DNA of 64,000 nt from Zwartia panacis (GCF_030410395.1 NZ_JAUHHF010000006.1:1-64000), one strand, 5' to 3'. Positions 46,873 through 56,015 are shown, counted from the first letter of the stretch. Numbers and translations: made by a program. Notes: generated by a model not told the origin, from the sequence alone.

Positions 46873-47781
46873 ATGAGCTGGCAACCTGAACGAGATTTTG
46901 TTGGATATGCCAATCAACCACCAGACCCGAAGTGGCCGAATGGCGCGCGTCTGGCAGTGAACTTTGTCCTCAATTATGAGGAAGGCTCAGAGCCCTCGAT
47001 TCAGGACGGAGAGCCCATGTCTGAAACCGGGTTGACTGAAGCGCACGGATCAAATCAAGTCAAAGCAGGACGGGATTTGGCGGCCGAAGGAATGTTTGAG
47101 TATGGAAGTCGCGTTGGCTTTTGGCGGCTGGTCAAACTTTTCGAAGATAGAGGACTGCCTTTGACAGTGTTTGGATGCGCTCTTGCACTGGAGAGGAATC
47201 CTTTAGCCTCTGCGAAAATCAGGCAAATGGGCTATGACGTTTGTTGCCATGGCTGGAGGTGGATCAAGCATTTTGAACTGACAGAAGAGCAGGAACGAGA
47301 GCATATCCGTCTTGCAATTGCGTCGCTTAAAAAGACAATTGGTGAAAGACCGCTCGGGTGGTATTGCCGTTATGGTCCAAGCGTGAATACTCGCAGGCTG
47401 ATTGCGCAGGAGGGTGGATTTTTATACGACTCAGACTCCTATGCCGATGAGCTGCCTTTTTGGCAGGTTGTAGAAGGCAAACCGCATTTAGTTGTGCCAT
47501 ATTCTCTGACAAACAACGATGGTAAATATGCGGGAATTGTTGGCACCTCCGAGGAGTGGTTCAGTTTTGTCAAAGACGCCTTTGATACCCTTTACGAGGA
47601 GGGAAACACTCAACCAAAAATGATGTCCGTAGGTTTGCATATGCGTCTGATCGGTCACCCGGCACGTGCTGCCGGGCTGCGACGTTTGCTGGACTATATT
47701 TCGACCAAACAAGATGTGTGGATCACACGCAGAATTGATATTGCGCATCACTGGATAAAGGTACATCCTTATCCAGAATGA
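46873..47781 (+). CDS. PuuE-like allantoinase / polysaccharide deacetylase-fold protein
   Basis: 302 residues matching the metal-independent allantoinase PuuE pattern: RDFVGYANQPPDPKWPNGAR near the N-terminus, VNFVLNYEEGSEPS, FEYGSRVGFWRLVKLF, DVCCHGWRWIKHFE and YDSDSYADELPFW. PuuE opens allantoin to allantoate in purine breakdown. Related polysaccharide-deacetylase-fold proteins act on other amides, so the substrate needs proof. No signal peptide; cytosolic. GGAG precedes the ATG. It ends 4 nt before the convergent ClC gene. It lies near the apyrase and nucleoside hydrolase genes, which fits purine use. Confidence 0.75.
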   Translation: MSWQPERDFVGYANQPPDPKWPNGARLAVNFVLNYEEGSEPSIQDGEPMSETGLTEAHGSNQVKAGRDLAAEGMFEYGSRVGFWRLVKLFEDRGLPLTVFGCALALERNPLASAKIRQMGYDVCCHGWRWIKHFELTEEQEREHIRLAIASLKKTIGERPLGWYCRYGPSVNTRRLIAQEGGFLYDSDSYADELPFWQVVEGKPHLVVPYSLTNNDGKYAGIVGTSEEWFSFVKDAFDTLYEEGNTQPKMMSVGLHMRLIGHPARAAGLRRLLDYISTKQDVWITRRIDIAHHWIKVHPYPE

Positions 47782-47785
47782 AAAA

Positions 47786-49117
47786 TTAAGGGTGTTGATT
47801 CATCCGTGCGCGTAAGGAGTCATAGATGGGCTCTCCCCGCATCAAACTTGCGACCAAGCATGCGGCCACACTTGCCGTGATGAGCGGGGCGACAAGGGTG
47901 ACACTACCGCTCATTTCAATAATCAGCAAAACGCCCGTGAAGGGCGCTCGTACCACCGCGGTGAAAAAGGCGGCCATGCCGACTAGCGCAAAAGCGATCG
48001 GATCAAGTACAAAGGGTGCTGTGACGATAAAGTTAATGCTCGTGGCAAAGAGTGCGCCTGAAGTGGCTCCCACCAGAAGCAGAGGGGCAAACAAACCACC
48101 GGGTGCACTCATTGAATAGGAAAGTGGTCCGAGCACCCAGCGCACGAGTAGCAAGATGATGAGCGCGTTCAGACTGAGCTGTCCCGCGAGGACCGCATTG
48201 ACCTGCATCTCGCCGCCACCGACCCAGTGAGGCTGCCAATAGGCGACAAGACCAATAAAAGCGCCAACAATGCAGGCTTTGGCGATGGGTGAAGTATTTG
48301 GGGCGATATTGCTGAACAGATTGAGGCCTAAAAGAACACTTTTGTTGTACATCACACCAAGCGCGCCGATCCATGCGCCTAACAATCCATAAGCGACCAG
48401 CTCTGGGATGGTGCCGGGCAAAAGGTTGCCGACATTGAATTCAACTGCATTACCAAAGTAGCTCCGGTAGACAACGATTGCCGTGGCCACAGCGATGAGG
48501 GTGGCGAGTAGTCGTCGCATGGTGATGCGATGCGCGACCTCTTCGACGACAAAGGCAACGCCTGCAAGCGGGGCGTTAAACGCGACAGAAAGCCCCGATC
48601 CTGCAATGGCCGTGTAGAGTAAAGAGCGGTCTCCGCGGGCGAAGCCGAACCACTTGCCGCACTGGGTGCCAATGACGGCTGCCATCTGTATGGTAGGACC
48701 CTCGCGCCCCAAGGCAAGACCGGGGACCATGGCGAGTAGACCGCCCAAGTACTTGATTGGTAAAACCCGAAAGGAGGCAGGTGTCGCCTCCTCGCGCATG
48801 ACGGCCTCGACATGCTGCACACCACTGCCCGCAGCGCTTGGGGCGAAGGTGACGAGCCAGCGCGCGGCACCTACGCACAGACCGACAACAATCATGGCGA
48901 TCAGCCAGCCGGGAAGACCAAGGAAGCCACCCGATTTCCATTGCACCAATAGGTCTGCAAAGCTTTTGCTGCCGTGTACGAGTAGCCAGTGAAAACTGCC
49001 ACCCACCAAGCCGACCAAAGCGCCTGCGAATGCAGAGACGAGAAGGAGTTGGGCTAGCCCCTGAGTTGTTTTCTCTGAGAGATCGTCGTCGAGAATTTGT
49101 TCGCTAATAATATTCAT
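47786..49117 (-). CDS. ClC family chloride channel/antiporter
   Basis: 443 residues, about ten to twelve helices. ClC selectivity motifs are present: GSGVQHVEA (normally GSGIP), GREGPTIQM with the gating Glu, and GLFAPLLLVGA. There is no C-terminal CBS pair. ClC proteins exchange Cl- (or F-, NO3-) with protons or act as channels; the GREGP motif favours the classical Cl-/H+ type. Its ATG overlaps the SMP-30 stop (ATGA), so it is the last gene of a three-gene operon. Confidence 0.9.
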   Translation of the reverse strand: MNIISEQILDDDLSEKTTQGLAQLLLVSAFAGALVGLVGGSFHWLLVHGSKSFADLLVQWKSGGFLGLPGWLIAMIVVGLCVGAARWLVTFAPSAAGSGVQHVEAVMREEATPASFRVLPIKYLGGLLAMVPGLALGREGPTIQMAAVIGTQCGKWFGFARGDRSLLYTAIAGSGLSVAFNAPLAGVAFVVEEVAHRITMRRLLATLIAVATAIVVYRSYFGNAVEFNVGNLLPGTIPELVAYGLLGAWIGALGVMYNKSVLLGLNLFSNIAPNTSPIAKACIVGAFIGLVAYWQPHWVGGGEMQVNAVLAGQLSLNALIILLLVRWVLGPLSYSMSAPGGLFAPLLLVGATSGALFATSINFIVTAPFVLDPIAFALVGMAAFFTAVVRAPFTGVLLIIEMSGSVTLVAPLITASVAACLVASLMRGEPIYDSLRARMNQHP

Positions 49118-49995
49118 CTACCAAAAAATGGTTCTGGCACGCCAGTGACGCCAAGACCGTGAATTTCAAAAAGAGATCCTGCAAGAGGCTGCTGGATCTT
49201 TTGTACTTCATTCAGAAATACAGTGCCAGAAGTGACATACAAAATATCGAGATTTGGACCGCCAAAATTACACATGGTGGGGTGTGTTACCGGCACTCGT
49301 ATGACTCGGTCGAGTCTTCCATCAGGATCATAACGTCCAATAGAGCCATCCCCGACCAAAGCACACCAATAATATCCCTCAGAATCAAAAGTCGCACCAT
49401 CGATACGCCAAGGAACGCCGGTCGTTGAGATGTACACGCGCTTGTTGTGGATTTCGCCGCTATCCGGATCGAGATCGTATTTCCAAACCGTTTCGCCTCT
49501 TGAGTCACCAAACACCATGGTTTTGCCATCCGGGCTAAAGGCCATGCCATTCGAGACGATGAATCCACTGTCCATTTTTTTGCAAGAATAATCTGGATTC
49601 AAACGATACAGTGAGCCGCCAGGATTCGTGTCGGAGGGATCGCGGGATCCACACCAAAAGCGACCTTTGGTATCGCATTTTCCATCATTGAGCCGATTTT
49701 CAGGAAGATTGGGCTCGGGGTCAACAATAATTTCCACAGCGCCAGTTGCGAGATTGATTTCGCAGAAACCATTTTTCAACGCACCGATCAAGTGACCATT
49801 GCGGCGAAAGACGATCGACCCAATGTTCGTGGGCATATCCCAGACTGTCACGGATCCGTTTGCTTCCAGTCGCTGAATGGCAGGGCGTCGCGTATCAACC
49901 CAATAAAGTTTTTGCTCTGTAGGGTGCCAAAGCGGACATTCACCGACGAGGTCATGACCGTGATGCGCAACTTTGATCTCATAGATTTTTTTCAT
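49114..49995 (-). CDS. SMP-30/gluconolactonase family lactonase
   Basis: 293-residue six-bladed beta-propeller of the SMP-30/Gnl/LRE group. The divalent-metal site is supported by GECPLWHPTEQKLYWVD, NRLNDGKCDTKGRFWCGS, VSNGMAFSPDGKTM and WRIDGATFDSEGYYW. The enzymes hydrolyse sugar lactones. The start at 49995 overlaps the stop of the oxidoreductase gene (ATGA); a frame opening 21 nt earlier is less likely. It is translationally coupled to both neighbours. Sugar acid catabolism is a reasonable guess. Confidence 0.9.
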   Translation of the reverse strand: MKKIYEIKVAHHGHDLVGECPLWHPTEQKLYWVDTRRPAIQRLEANGSVTVWDMPTNIGSIVFRRNGHLIGALKNGFCEINLATGAVEIIVDPEPNLPENRLNDGKCDTKGRFWCGSRDPSDTNPGGSLYRLNPDYSCKKMDSGFIVSNGMAFSPDGKTMVFGDSRGETVWKYDLDPDSGEIHNKRVYISTTGVPWRIDGATFDSEGYYWCALVGDGSIGRYDPDGRLDRVIRVPVTHPTMCNFGGPNLDILYVTSGTVFLNEVQKIQQPLAGSLFEIHGLGVTGVPEPFFGR

Positions 49996-51152
49996 TGATT
50001 GATCCCGGATTTCCAAGTGGAGGTTTTATGTTGAAAGCCGCTACTCGCGCGTTTTTCTAACCAGTATCCATAGTTGGCGGGGATAGTGGAAAAGATATTT
50101 TCCTCACCCAGTTTGTCAGCGGCATCAAGCACCCAGTTTGGATTGTGTAACAGTTCGCGTCCAACAGCGATCAGATCCGCCTGGCCATTTTGCAGAATGG
50201 CTTCGGCTTGGTCCGCATGAATGATTAAACCGACTGCCATCGTCATGATCTCTGCATCTCGTCTGATGCGTTCTGCGTGTGGGACTTGGTAACCGTAGTC
50301 CGGACGCGTGACGCCACTCACAATCGAGTGCTCAGACATGCCACCTGTACTGCAGTCGATCACATCGACACCCAGTTTCTTTAATTCCCGACACAACACG
50401 ATGCTGTCTTCGATCGTCCAGCCTGCTTCATCGATCGAGGAAGCTCGGAAAAATAAGGGCTTGCCTGCGGGCCAGATCGTGCGCACATGCTCGACAACTT
50501 CAAGCGTAAAGCGGAGTCTGTTTTGTAAGGAGCCGCCGTATTTGTCAGTGCGTTGATTCGCGCTCGCAGATAAAAACTGATGCAGGAGATATCCGTGTGC
50601 ACCATGGATCTCTAGCACGTCAAAGCCCGCGAGATCAGCGCGGCGGGCGGCATTGCCCCACAAGAGGATTTGTTCCTGTATGTCGGCGACTGTCATTTCT
50701 TTTGGAGTTTCAGATTTTGAGCTACCGGGGATCGCGCTTGGTGCGATCAGCTCCCACTCTTCATCGTGATCGACGCCTTTTTGCTCGCGTCCCAAAGGAT
50801 GTCTGCCTTCCCAGGGCAAAGAGTTCCTCGCCTTGCGTCCGGAGTGTCCCAGTTGAATCCCGATCGCAGCGCCGCGTGAATGCGCGAACTGTATGATTTT
50901 TTTGAAGGGTTCGATGAAATCATCTTTCCACAGACCCAGGTCGCGCGGGGTTGTACAGCCTCTGGGATCAACTTTGGTCGATTCAACGAAGATCAGTCCA
51001 ACCCCACCGGTCGCATATTTTCCATAGTGCGCAAAATGCCAGTCTGTGAGGTGTCCATGATCCGCCTCGTAGGTCAGCATTGGGGATAGAACAATTCTGT
51101 TCTTGAGATGGAGGTCGCGTATTTGTAATGGTGAAAAAAGTTTTGTTTTCAT
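49992..51152 (-). CDS. NADH:flavin oxidoreductase (Old Yellow Enzyme family, YqjM-like)
   Basis: 386-residue FMN enzyme with a TIM-barrel. LFSPLQIRDLHLKNRIVLSP at the start, QLGHSGRKA, the active site HGAHGYLLHQFLS, RTDKYGGSLQNRLRF and ADLIAVGRELLHNPNW are typical of the thermophilic-like (YqjM) class. That class usually has a Cys in the SPMCMY motif; here it reads SPMLTY, so the redox-sensing Cys is missing. Reduces activated C=C bonds with NAD(P)H. A strong AGGAGA precedes the ATG. First gene of the operon with SMP-30 and ClC, divergent from the Bug gene at 51374. Confidence 0.9.
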   Translation of the reverse strand: MKTKLFSPLQIRDLHLKNRIVLSPMLTYEADHGHLTDWHFAHYGKYATGGVGLIFVESTKVDPRGCTTPRDLGLWKDDFIEPFKKIIQFAHSRGAAIGIQLGHSGRKARNSLPWEGRHPLGREQKGVDHDEEWELIAPSAIPGSSKSETPKEMTVADIQEQILLWGNAARRADLAGFDVLEIHGAHGYLLHQFLSASANQRTDKYGGSLQNRLRFTLEVVEHVRTIWPAGKPLFFRASSIDEAGWTIEDSIVLCRELKKLGVDVIDCSTGGMSEHSIVSGVTRPDYGYQVPHAERIRRDAEIMTMAVGLIIHADQAEAILQNGQADLIAVGRELLHNPNWVLDAADKLGEENIFSTIPANYGYWLEKRASSGFQHKTSTWKSGINQ

Positions 51153-51373
51153 GTTGTCTCCTGTGTGCGACGAGAATAATCAGTATCACAAAGAAGATGT
51201 TGAGCCGCAACTTAATCCGTGGGTTGACGCTTGATTAGGTCGCGGGGGATATCTCCATATCTCACAATGTGGGCAAAGGCTAGACACTGGAACAGAAACG
51301 CAGTATCAATCAACTAATAAAAATTAAATGAATCCAAAGACAATTCAAATCGTCTATTGACCGGAGGAATGAC

Positions 51374-52369
51374 ATGATGAGTATTCGCAAATGGAAGCTG
51401 GCGCTGGCTTGTTTATTGACCAGTACATCATTGATCGCACAGGCTCAGGGAAATGAAGCAGCAACCTATCCTAGCGGCACCGTAAAAATCGTGGTGCCTT
51501 ATACGCCTGGTGGTTTGACAGATATTCTGGGTCGGGCGCTTGCATCACAGCTTGAAAAAAAATGGGGTAAATCCGTCATCGTTGAAAATAAGCCCGGGGC
51601 CTCTGAGGCGGTGGGGGCCTCAACGGTTGCACGCAGCAAGCCTGATGGTCTCACGCTATTTATCGGTAGTGATGCGGCCTATGTCGTAAATGGTTTACTC
51701 AAGAAGAACCTGACATATAACCCTGACAAAGATTTAGAGCCGATCACGCGACTCTCAGAGGGATTTGCTGTGTTGCTTATTCGTCCGGACTTGGGAGTGA
51801 AGACACTCAAAGAGTTTTTGACGCTTGTTCAAAAAAATCCCGGCAAACTGACCTTTGGTTCTGAGGCTGTTGGTAGCGCCTCCGAATTCAGGATGCGGAT
51901 TCTTGGGGATGAGTCCGGTGGCTACAAAATGAACCACATTCCCTATAACGGTATGAGTGCAATCATGTCGGATTTATTGGGTGGGCGAGTGGATAGTTCA
52001 TGGATGCCCTCACATTTAGCTAAACCACAAGTCGAGGCTGGCAAACTGATTCCCGTTGCCGTCAATATTCCTGAACGGACTTGGATGTTTCCGGACGTAC
52101 CGACTTTGAATGAATCTGGCTACGTCAATGCGAACGTGACATTTAAAATGATGATGTCCGCGCCAGCCGGGACGCCCAAGGCAATTATCGATAAGATTGC
52201 GACAGATGTCAGGTCGATCATGAAAGATCCTGCTTTTTATGAAAAGTCAGTCAAGCCGCTCGGTCAAATTGTGATTGCTGACACCCCTGAACAATTTAAA
52301 CAATATATTCAGAAAACCAAGGCCACGTTATCTAAGGTTGTCAAAGAGGCAAACTTCAATATTGAGTGA
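51374..52369 (+). CDS. Bug family (TctC-like) periplasmic solute-binding protein 2
   Basis: 331 residues: signal peptide (LALACLLTSTSLIAQAQG), then TVKIVVPYTPGGLTDILGRA, VIVENKPGASEAVGASTVAR and DGLTLFIGSDAAY. The C-terminal lobe contains IPYNGMSAIMSDLLGGRVD and a VPTLNESG motif. GGAGG precedes tandem ATG codons. A second Bug gene follows 65 nt downstream, and there is no membrane component. Divergent from the OYE operon, so its ligand could be a substrate of that pathway. Confidence 0.93.
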   Translation: MMSIRKWKLALACLLTSTSLIAQAQGNEAATYPSGTVKIVVPYTPGGLTDILGRALASQLEKKWGKSVIVENKPGASEAVGASTVARSKPDGLTLFIGSDAAYVVNGLLKKNLTYNPDKDLEPITRLSEGFAVLLIRPDLGVKTLKEFLTLVQKNPGKLTFGSEAVGSASEFRMRILGDESGGYKMNHIPYNGMSAIMSDLLGGRVDSSWMPSHLAKPQVEAGKLIPVAVNIPERTWMFPDVPTLNESGYVNANVTFKMMMSAPAGTPKAIIDKIATDVRSIMKDPAFYEKSVKPLGQIVIADTPEQFKQYIQKTKATLSKVVKEANFNIE

Positions 52370-52434
52370 ATGCGTATTAAGATGGTGGTCTTAAGCAGGC
52401 CACCACCATAAAAACCATAGCATTCGGAGATAAG

Positions 52435-53409
52435 ATGTTCAAAAATAAGCTTAAAGCCCTGACTGCAGGGCTGTCGTTGTCTTTAGTCATGACAGCCACG
52501 GTTGCCCAGGACTTTCCCCAGAAACCCATTACCCTTGTGATCCCTGTGGCTGCGGGCGGGACGACCGACATTGCAGGACGAGTATTGGCGAATCAGCTCA
52601 AGGACGTGCTTGGCCAGATGGTGATTGTGGAAAATAAACCCGGCGCAAGCGGAGGCATTGGCAACTCATACGTCGCGCGCGCAAACCCAGACGGCTACAC
52701 GTTGGTGCTTGCCTACGAGGGCTTTAATACAGGTAATCCGGCACTGACTAAAAATCTGCCTTGGGATCCTGTGAAAAGCTTTACACCGATTGCCGAAGTG
52801 ATCAGGGGGCCGCATCTTGTACTCGTGCCCAAGGATTCACCCATCAATGATTTAAAGGGTTTGGTTGAGTACGCGCGTGCCAATCCTGGAAAGTTGAATT
52901 ACGCGTCTTCAGGCGTGGGGTCCATCCAGCATCTTGGTGCCGAATTGCTCCAGCTTAAAACAAATACCAAGATGGTCCATGTGCCATACGGCGGTGCCGC
53001 GCCTGCCATGAAGGATTTGTTGGCTGGTCGGATTGATTTGTTCATTACCACGCCACCGACTGCGATGGGTCATCTCAAGGCGGGTACTTTGCGTGCCTTG
53101 GCGATCACCAGTCAGCAACGTCATCCAATGTTGCCTGACGTCCCGACAACAGCTGAGGCAGGTTTGCCCGAGTTTCAGTTAGACGCCTGGTTTACAGTGT
53201 TCGGACCTGCGAATATGCCTGACGCCGTCGTCAAGAAGCTGACGGACTCAATGAAGACTGTCATCACCTCGCCACAGTTTGTGAAACAAATGAATGAGCA
53301 AGGTGCAACCGCCAGCTATCGTTCACCAAAAGAAGTGGCTGATATTGTCAATGCTGATTTGAAGAAATGGGCTGATGTTGTGAATGCTGCGGGCATCAAG
53401 CCTGAGTAA
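52435..53409 (+). CDS. Bug family (TctC-like) periplasmic solute-binding protein 3
   Basis: 324 residues with a signal peptide ending near TATVAQ. Bug landmarks: PITLVIPVAAGGTTDIAGRV, VIVENKPGASGGIGNSYVAR, DGYTLVLAYEGF, VPYGGAAPAMKDLLAGRID and VPTTAEAGLPEF. GGAG precedes the ATG. It overlaps the convergent LysR gene by 14 nt. Different enough from the upstream copy that a fresh tandem duplication is unlikely. Confidence 0.93.
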   Translation: MFKNKLKALTAGLSLSLVMTATVAQDFPQKPITLVIPVAAGGTTDIAGRVLANQLKDVLGQMVIVENKPGASGGIGNSYVARANPDGYTLVLAYEGFNTGNPALTKNLPWDPVKSFTPIAEVIRGPHLVLVPKDSPINDLKGLVEYARANPGKLNYASSGVGSIQHLGAELLQLKTNTKMVHVPYGGAAPAMKDLLAGRIDLFITTPPTAMGHLKAGTLRALAITSQQRHPMLPDVPTTAEAGLPEFQLDAWFTVFGPANMPDAVVKKLTDSMKTVITSPQFVKQMNEQGATASYRSPKEVADIVNADLKKWADVVNAAGIKPE

Positions 53410-54289
53410 AAAATGTCAATGCAGCTTTTTTGAAATCTGCAACGAGCGCTGTTGAATGATTTTCCCGCCACGCCAGTCCTACGGACAAGCGTGGCGGTAT
53501 TTCTTTGAAGCGGTGATATTTGAGCCCGGGAAATTGCATCGAGGTCTGAGACTCGGGAACAGGTGCGCAGCCTAAACCGGCTGCGACAAGCGCCAGAGCG
53601 GCATGCATGGTTCTGACCTCGATAAAGTCCGAGGGCTTGACCTGATGCCGTTGCAGATAATCCCGAAACAAGCTGCGTGTACTGCGCTTGTCATCATGGC
53701 TTGGATACCCGATAAGAGTTTTTTCGTGAATGCTGCTGACTGAGATAGGTGTCGAGCGTGCGAGTCGCCACTCCGCGGGCGCGGCGAGTGCGTATTGTTC
53801 AGTAAATAGCCTGACGGTCTTGAGTGCGGGATGGTTGACCGGCTCCCGAATCAATCCAACGTCCACCTGATCGCCTAGCAGCGTATCGACTTGCTCTCGG
53901 GTCGTGTACTCAAGCAGTTCGATGCGTATGCCGGGTTGCGCCTGTAGATAGTATCTCAACAGATTTGGTAAAAAAGTATAGGTATGCGCATGCAGAATCC
54001 CCAGACGCAAGACTTGCTTCTGCTGACTGTGAGATTGTTGGATCACCTGTGCGCATTGATCAATATCGACGAGTATTTTCCTTGCGTGCAGAAGAAGGGC
54101 AGTGCCCTCTTGGGTGAGACTCACGCGTCTTGTTGTACGGTGCAGCAGTTCGGTCTGTAGCAATTTTTCCAGCTGTTGGATATGGTCGCTCAAAGGTGGC
54201 TGGCTGATCCCGAGTCTTGTCGCCGCACGACCAAAATGTCCTTCTTCGGCGACTGCGACAAAATATCGAAGTTTTTTAATATCAATCAT
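53396..54289 (-). CDS. LysR family transcriptional regulator
   Basis: 297 residues. N-terminal winged helix-turn-helix LRYFVAVAEEGHFGRAATRL, then LGISQPPLSDHIQQLEKLLQ and the two-lobed substrate-binding domain. The ATG at 54289 gives the usual N-terminus MIDIKKLRYF; a TTG 15 nt earlier is also open. Divergent from the TauD/SDR operon with a 95-nt shared region that contains TAATC-N15-GATTA (54339-54363), a possible LysR-type half-site pair. It likely activates that operon. Confidence 0.9.
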   Translation of the reverse strand: MIDIKKLRYFVAVAEEGHFGRAATRLGISQPPLSDHIQQLEKLLQTELLHRTTRRVSLTQEGTALLLHARKILVDIDQCAQVIQQSHSQQKQVLRLGILHAHTYTFLPNLLRYYLQAQPGIRIELLEYTTREQVDTLLGDQVDVGLIREPVNHPALKTVRLFTEQYALAAPAEWRLARSTPISVSSIHEKTLIGYPSHDDKRSTRSLFRDYLQRHQVKPSDFIEVRTMHAALALVAAGLGCAPVPESQTSMQFPGLKYHRFKEIPPRLSVGLAWRENHSTALVADFKKAALTFFTQA

Positions 54290-54338
54290 TATTCTGATTT
54301 TCAAATTAATAATGGATGAATAATATATTGGACGCGCC

Positions 54339-54363
54339 TAATCGGGCTAGGTAAACTTGATTA
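54339..54363. promoter_or_regulatory. Candidate LysR binding site
   Basis: TAATC-N15-GATTA, an inverted repeat midway between the divergent LysR and TauD-family genes. LysR proteins usually bind interrupted dyads of this kind, but the arms are only 5 bp, so chance is possible. Confidence 0.35.
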
Positions 54364-54384
54364 ATTCAGTGTGAGGAGCACCCC

Positions 54385-55209
54385 ATGGAAGTCAAAAAAC
54401 TAACCGGTACGATTGGCGCGGAGCTTTTGGGCGTCGACCTTTCCAAAGATCTTTCTGCCGCGACGATCAAGGATATTCGTCAGGCTCTGCTTGATCATTT
54501 GGTGATATTTTTCCGAGATCAGACCTTGACCCCTGAGCAGCAAATTGCGTTCGTGGAAAAGTTTGGACCGATTAGCACAACACCTGTTTATCAGACGCAT
54601 CCCCAGTATCCTCAAATCATGCCCGTCGTGAAAGAAGCGACCGACAAAGACGTGATTGGTGATACTTGGCATACTGATGAGACGTATCATCCTCAGCCCC
54701 CAATGGGCTCAGTGCTCTATGCACGGGAGATTCCAAAAGTTGGCGGCGATACCCTTTGGGCGAATCAGTATCTCGCATATGAGCGTTTGTCAGACGCCAT
54801 GAAAAAGCAGCTTGAGGGTTTGTATGCGATTCATTCAAATGATTTTCTCAATGCAAACGCGAGATTGCGCAACAGTACGCGTTCAACGAAGTTACGTGAG
54901 GATGTGGGACGCATCGATAGCCGTCATCCTGTTGTGCGTACGCATGAGGAAACGGGACGCAAGAGTTTGTTTGTGAACCAACCTTTTACGTTCTGCTTTG
55001 AAGGCATGACGCGCGATGAGAGCTTGCCGTTACTTCAGTATCTATATCAGGTCAGCAGCAAGCCTGAGTTGACCTGTCGTTTTCGCTGGCAACCCGGTTC
55101 GATGGCTTTCTGGGATAACCGCTGCACCATGCACTATGCCATTAACGACTACCCAGGTCAGCGCCGCGAAATGCATCGCATCACTATCCAAGGCGTGAGT
55201 CCAACATGA
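54385..55209 (+). CDS. TauD/TfdA family Fe(II)/2-oxoglutarate dioxygenase
   Basis: 274-residue dioxygenase. The iron triad is visible as His-x-Asp in WHTDETYHPQPP and the distal His in CTMHYAINDYPGQRREMHR, with the Arg that binds 2-oxoglutarate in the same stretch (RREMHRI). Members hydroxylate sulfonates, aryloxyalkanoates or similar acids, causing C-S or C-O cleavage. GAGGAG lies before the ATG. Stop overlaps the SDR start (ATGA). The set LysR-dioxygenase-SDR with nearby Bug receptors suggests uptake and oxidation of an unknown organic acid. Confidence 0.9.
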   Translation: MEVKKLTGTIGAELLGVDLSKDLSAATIKDIRQALLDHLVIFFRDQTLTPEQQIAFVEKFGPISTTPVYQTHPQYPQIMPVVKEATDKDVIGDTWHTDETYHPQPPMGSVLYAREIPKVGGDTLWANQYLAYERLSDAMKKQLEGLYAIHSNDFLNANARLRNSTRSTKLREDVGRIDSRHPVVRTHEETGRKSLFVNQPFTFCFEGMTRDESLPLLQYLYQVSSKPELTCRFRWQPGSMAFWDNRCTMHYAINDYPGQRREMHRITIQGVSPT

Positions 55210-55943
55210 GCGCGGGGCGTTTTGCGGGAACCGTCACGTTGATCACGGGCGCGAGCAAAGGAATTGGGTTGGCAACAGCCCAACGCATCGCCAAAGATGG
55301 TGGTACCGTGATTGGTATCGCGCGTTCGACGGGTGATGTGAATTTTCCCGGCCCTTTTTTTACGGCCGATCTTATCTCCGAGTCGGAGACCGCGCGCGCT
55401 TTGGCACAGATCACCGAGCAGTTTGAGGTCGATCATCTCGTCAATAATGCGGGCAAGACGACGTCGAGTTTGCTGACCGAGACAAGCTCTAAAGAGTTTG
55501 AAGAAATATTGCAAATTAATATGCGTGCGCCGATGCAGTGTTTGCAGGCTTGTCTACCTGCGATGGTACGTAAGGGTCGCGGACGCGTCGTCAATATTTC
55601 CAGTCGTGCGGCGCTGGGGATGATGAAAAGAACCGCCTATGCAGGCGCCAAAAGCGGTTTGATTGGTATGACGCGAACCTGGGCGCTTGAACTTGGTGCA
55701 CAGGGTATTACTGTGAATGCGGTTGCACCGGGACCTGTTGCGACAGAGCTCTATTTAAAAAACAATCCAATGTCTCCAGAGGCGCGTGAAGCTTTTGCCT
55801 CGCGTATCCCGCTTAAGCGGGTGGGCACTCCGGAGGAAATCGCGGGCGCGATTACCTATTTCTTGTCCGACGATGCGAGCTTCGTGACCGGACAAGTTCT
55901 GTATGTTTGTGGCGGCCTGTCTGTGGGCGCGACGCCCGTTTGA
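55206..55943 (+). CDS. Short-chain dehydrogenase/reductase
   Basis: 245-residue classical SDR. Cofactor loop TLITGASKGIGLATA, NNAG motif (HLVNNAGKTT), catalytic Ser in VVNISSRAALGM, and the YxxxK pair in YAGAKSG. C-terminal SFVTGQVLYVCGGLSVG is typical. It probably oxidises or reduces the product of the coupled dioxygenase. Overlaps that gene by 4 nt. A terminator follows. Confidence 0.94.
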   Translation: MSAGRFAGTVTLITGASKGIGLATAQRIAKDGGTVIGIARSTGDVNFPGPFFTADLISESETARALAQITEQFEVDHLVNNAGKTTSSLLTETSSKEFEEILQINMRAPMQCLQACLPAMVRKGRGRVVNISSRAALGMMKRTAYAGAKSGLIGMTRTWALELGAQGITVNAVAPGPVATELYLKNNPMSPEAREAFASRIPLKRVGTPEEIAGAITYFLSDDASFVTGQVLYVCGGLSVGATPV

Positions 55944-55977
55944 AAGATAAACGCTCTGAGGTGTGACACGTTTAAGT

Positions 55978-56015
55978 AAAAAGTCCTGTCTCAGATGATC
56001 TGGACAGGACTTTTT
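55978..56015. terminator. Bidirectional terminator between SDR and Bug 4 genes
   Basis: Perfect 13-bp stem AAAAAGTCCTGTC / GACAGGACTTTTT. The 12-nt loop can itself fold through CAGA/TCTG. The A and T runs on both sides suit the convergent genes at either side. Confidence 0.93.

Noticed and set aside
51224-51252. TTGACG at 51224 as the -35 of the Bug 2 promoter
   Set aside because: No acceptable -10 box occurs at 16-18 bp spacing, so the match is probably chance.
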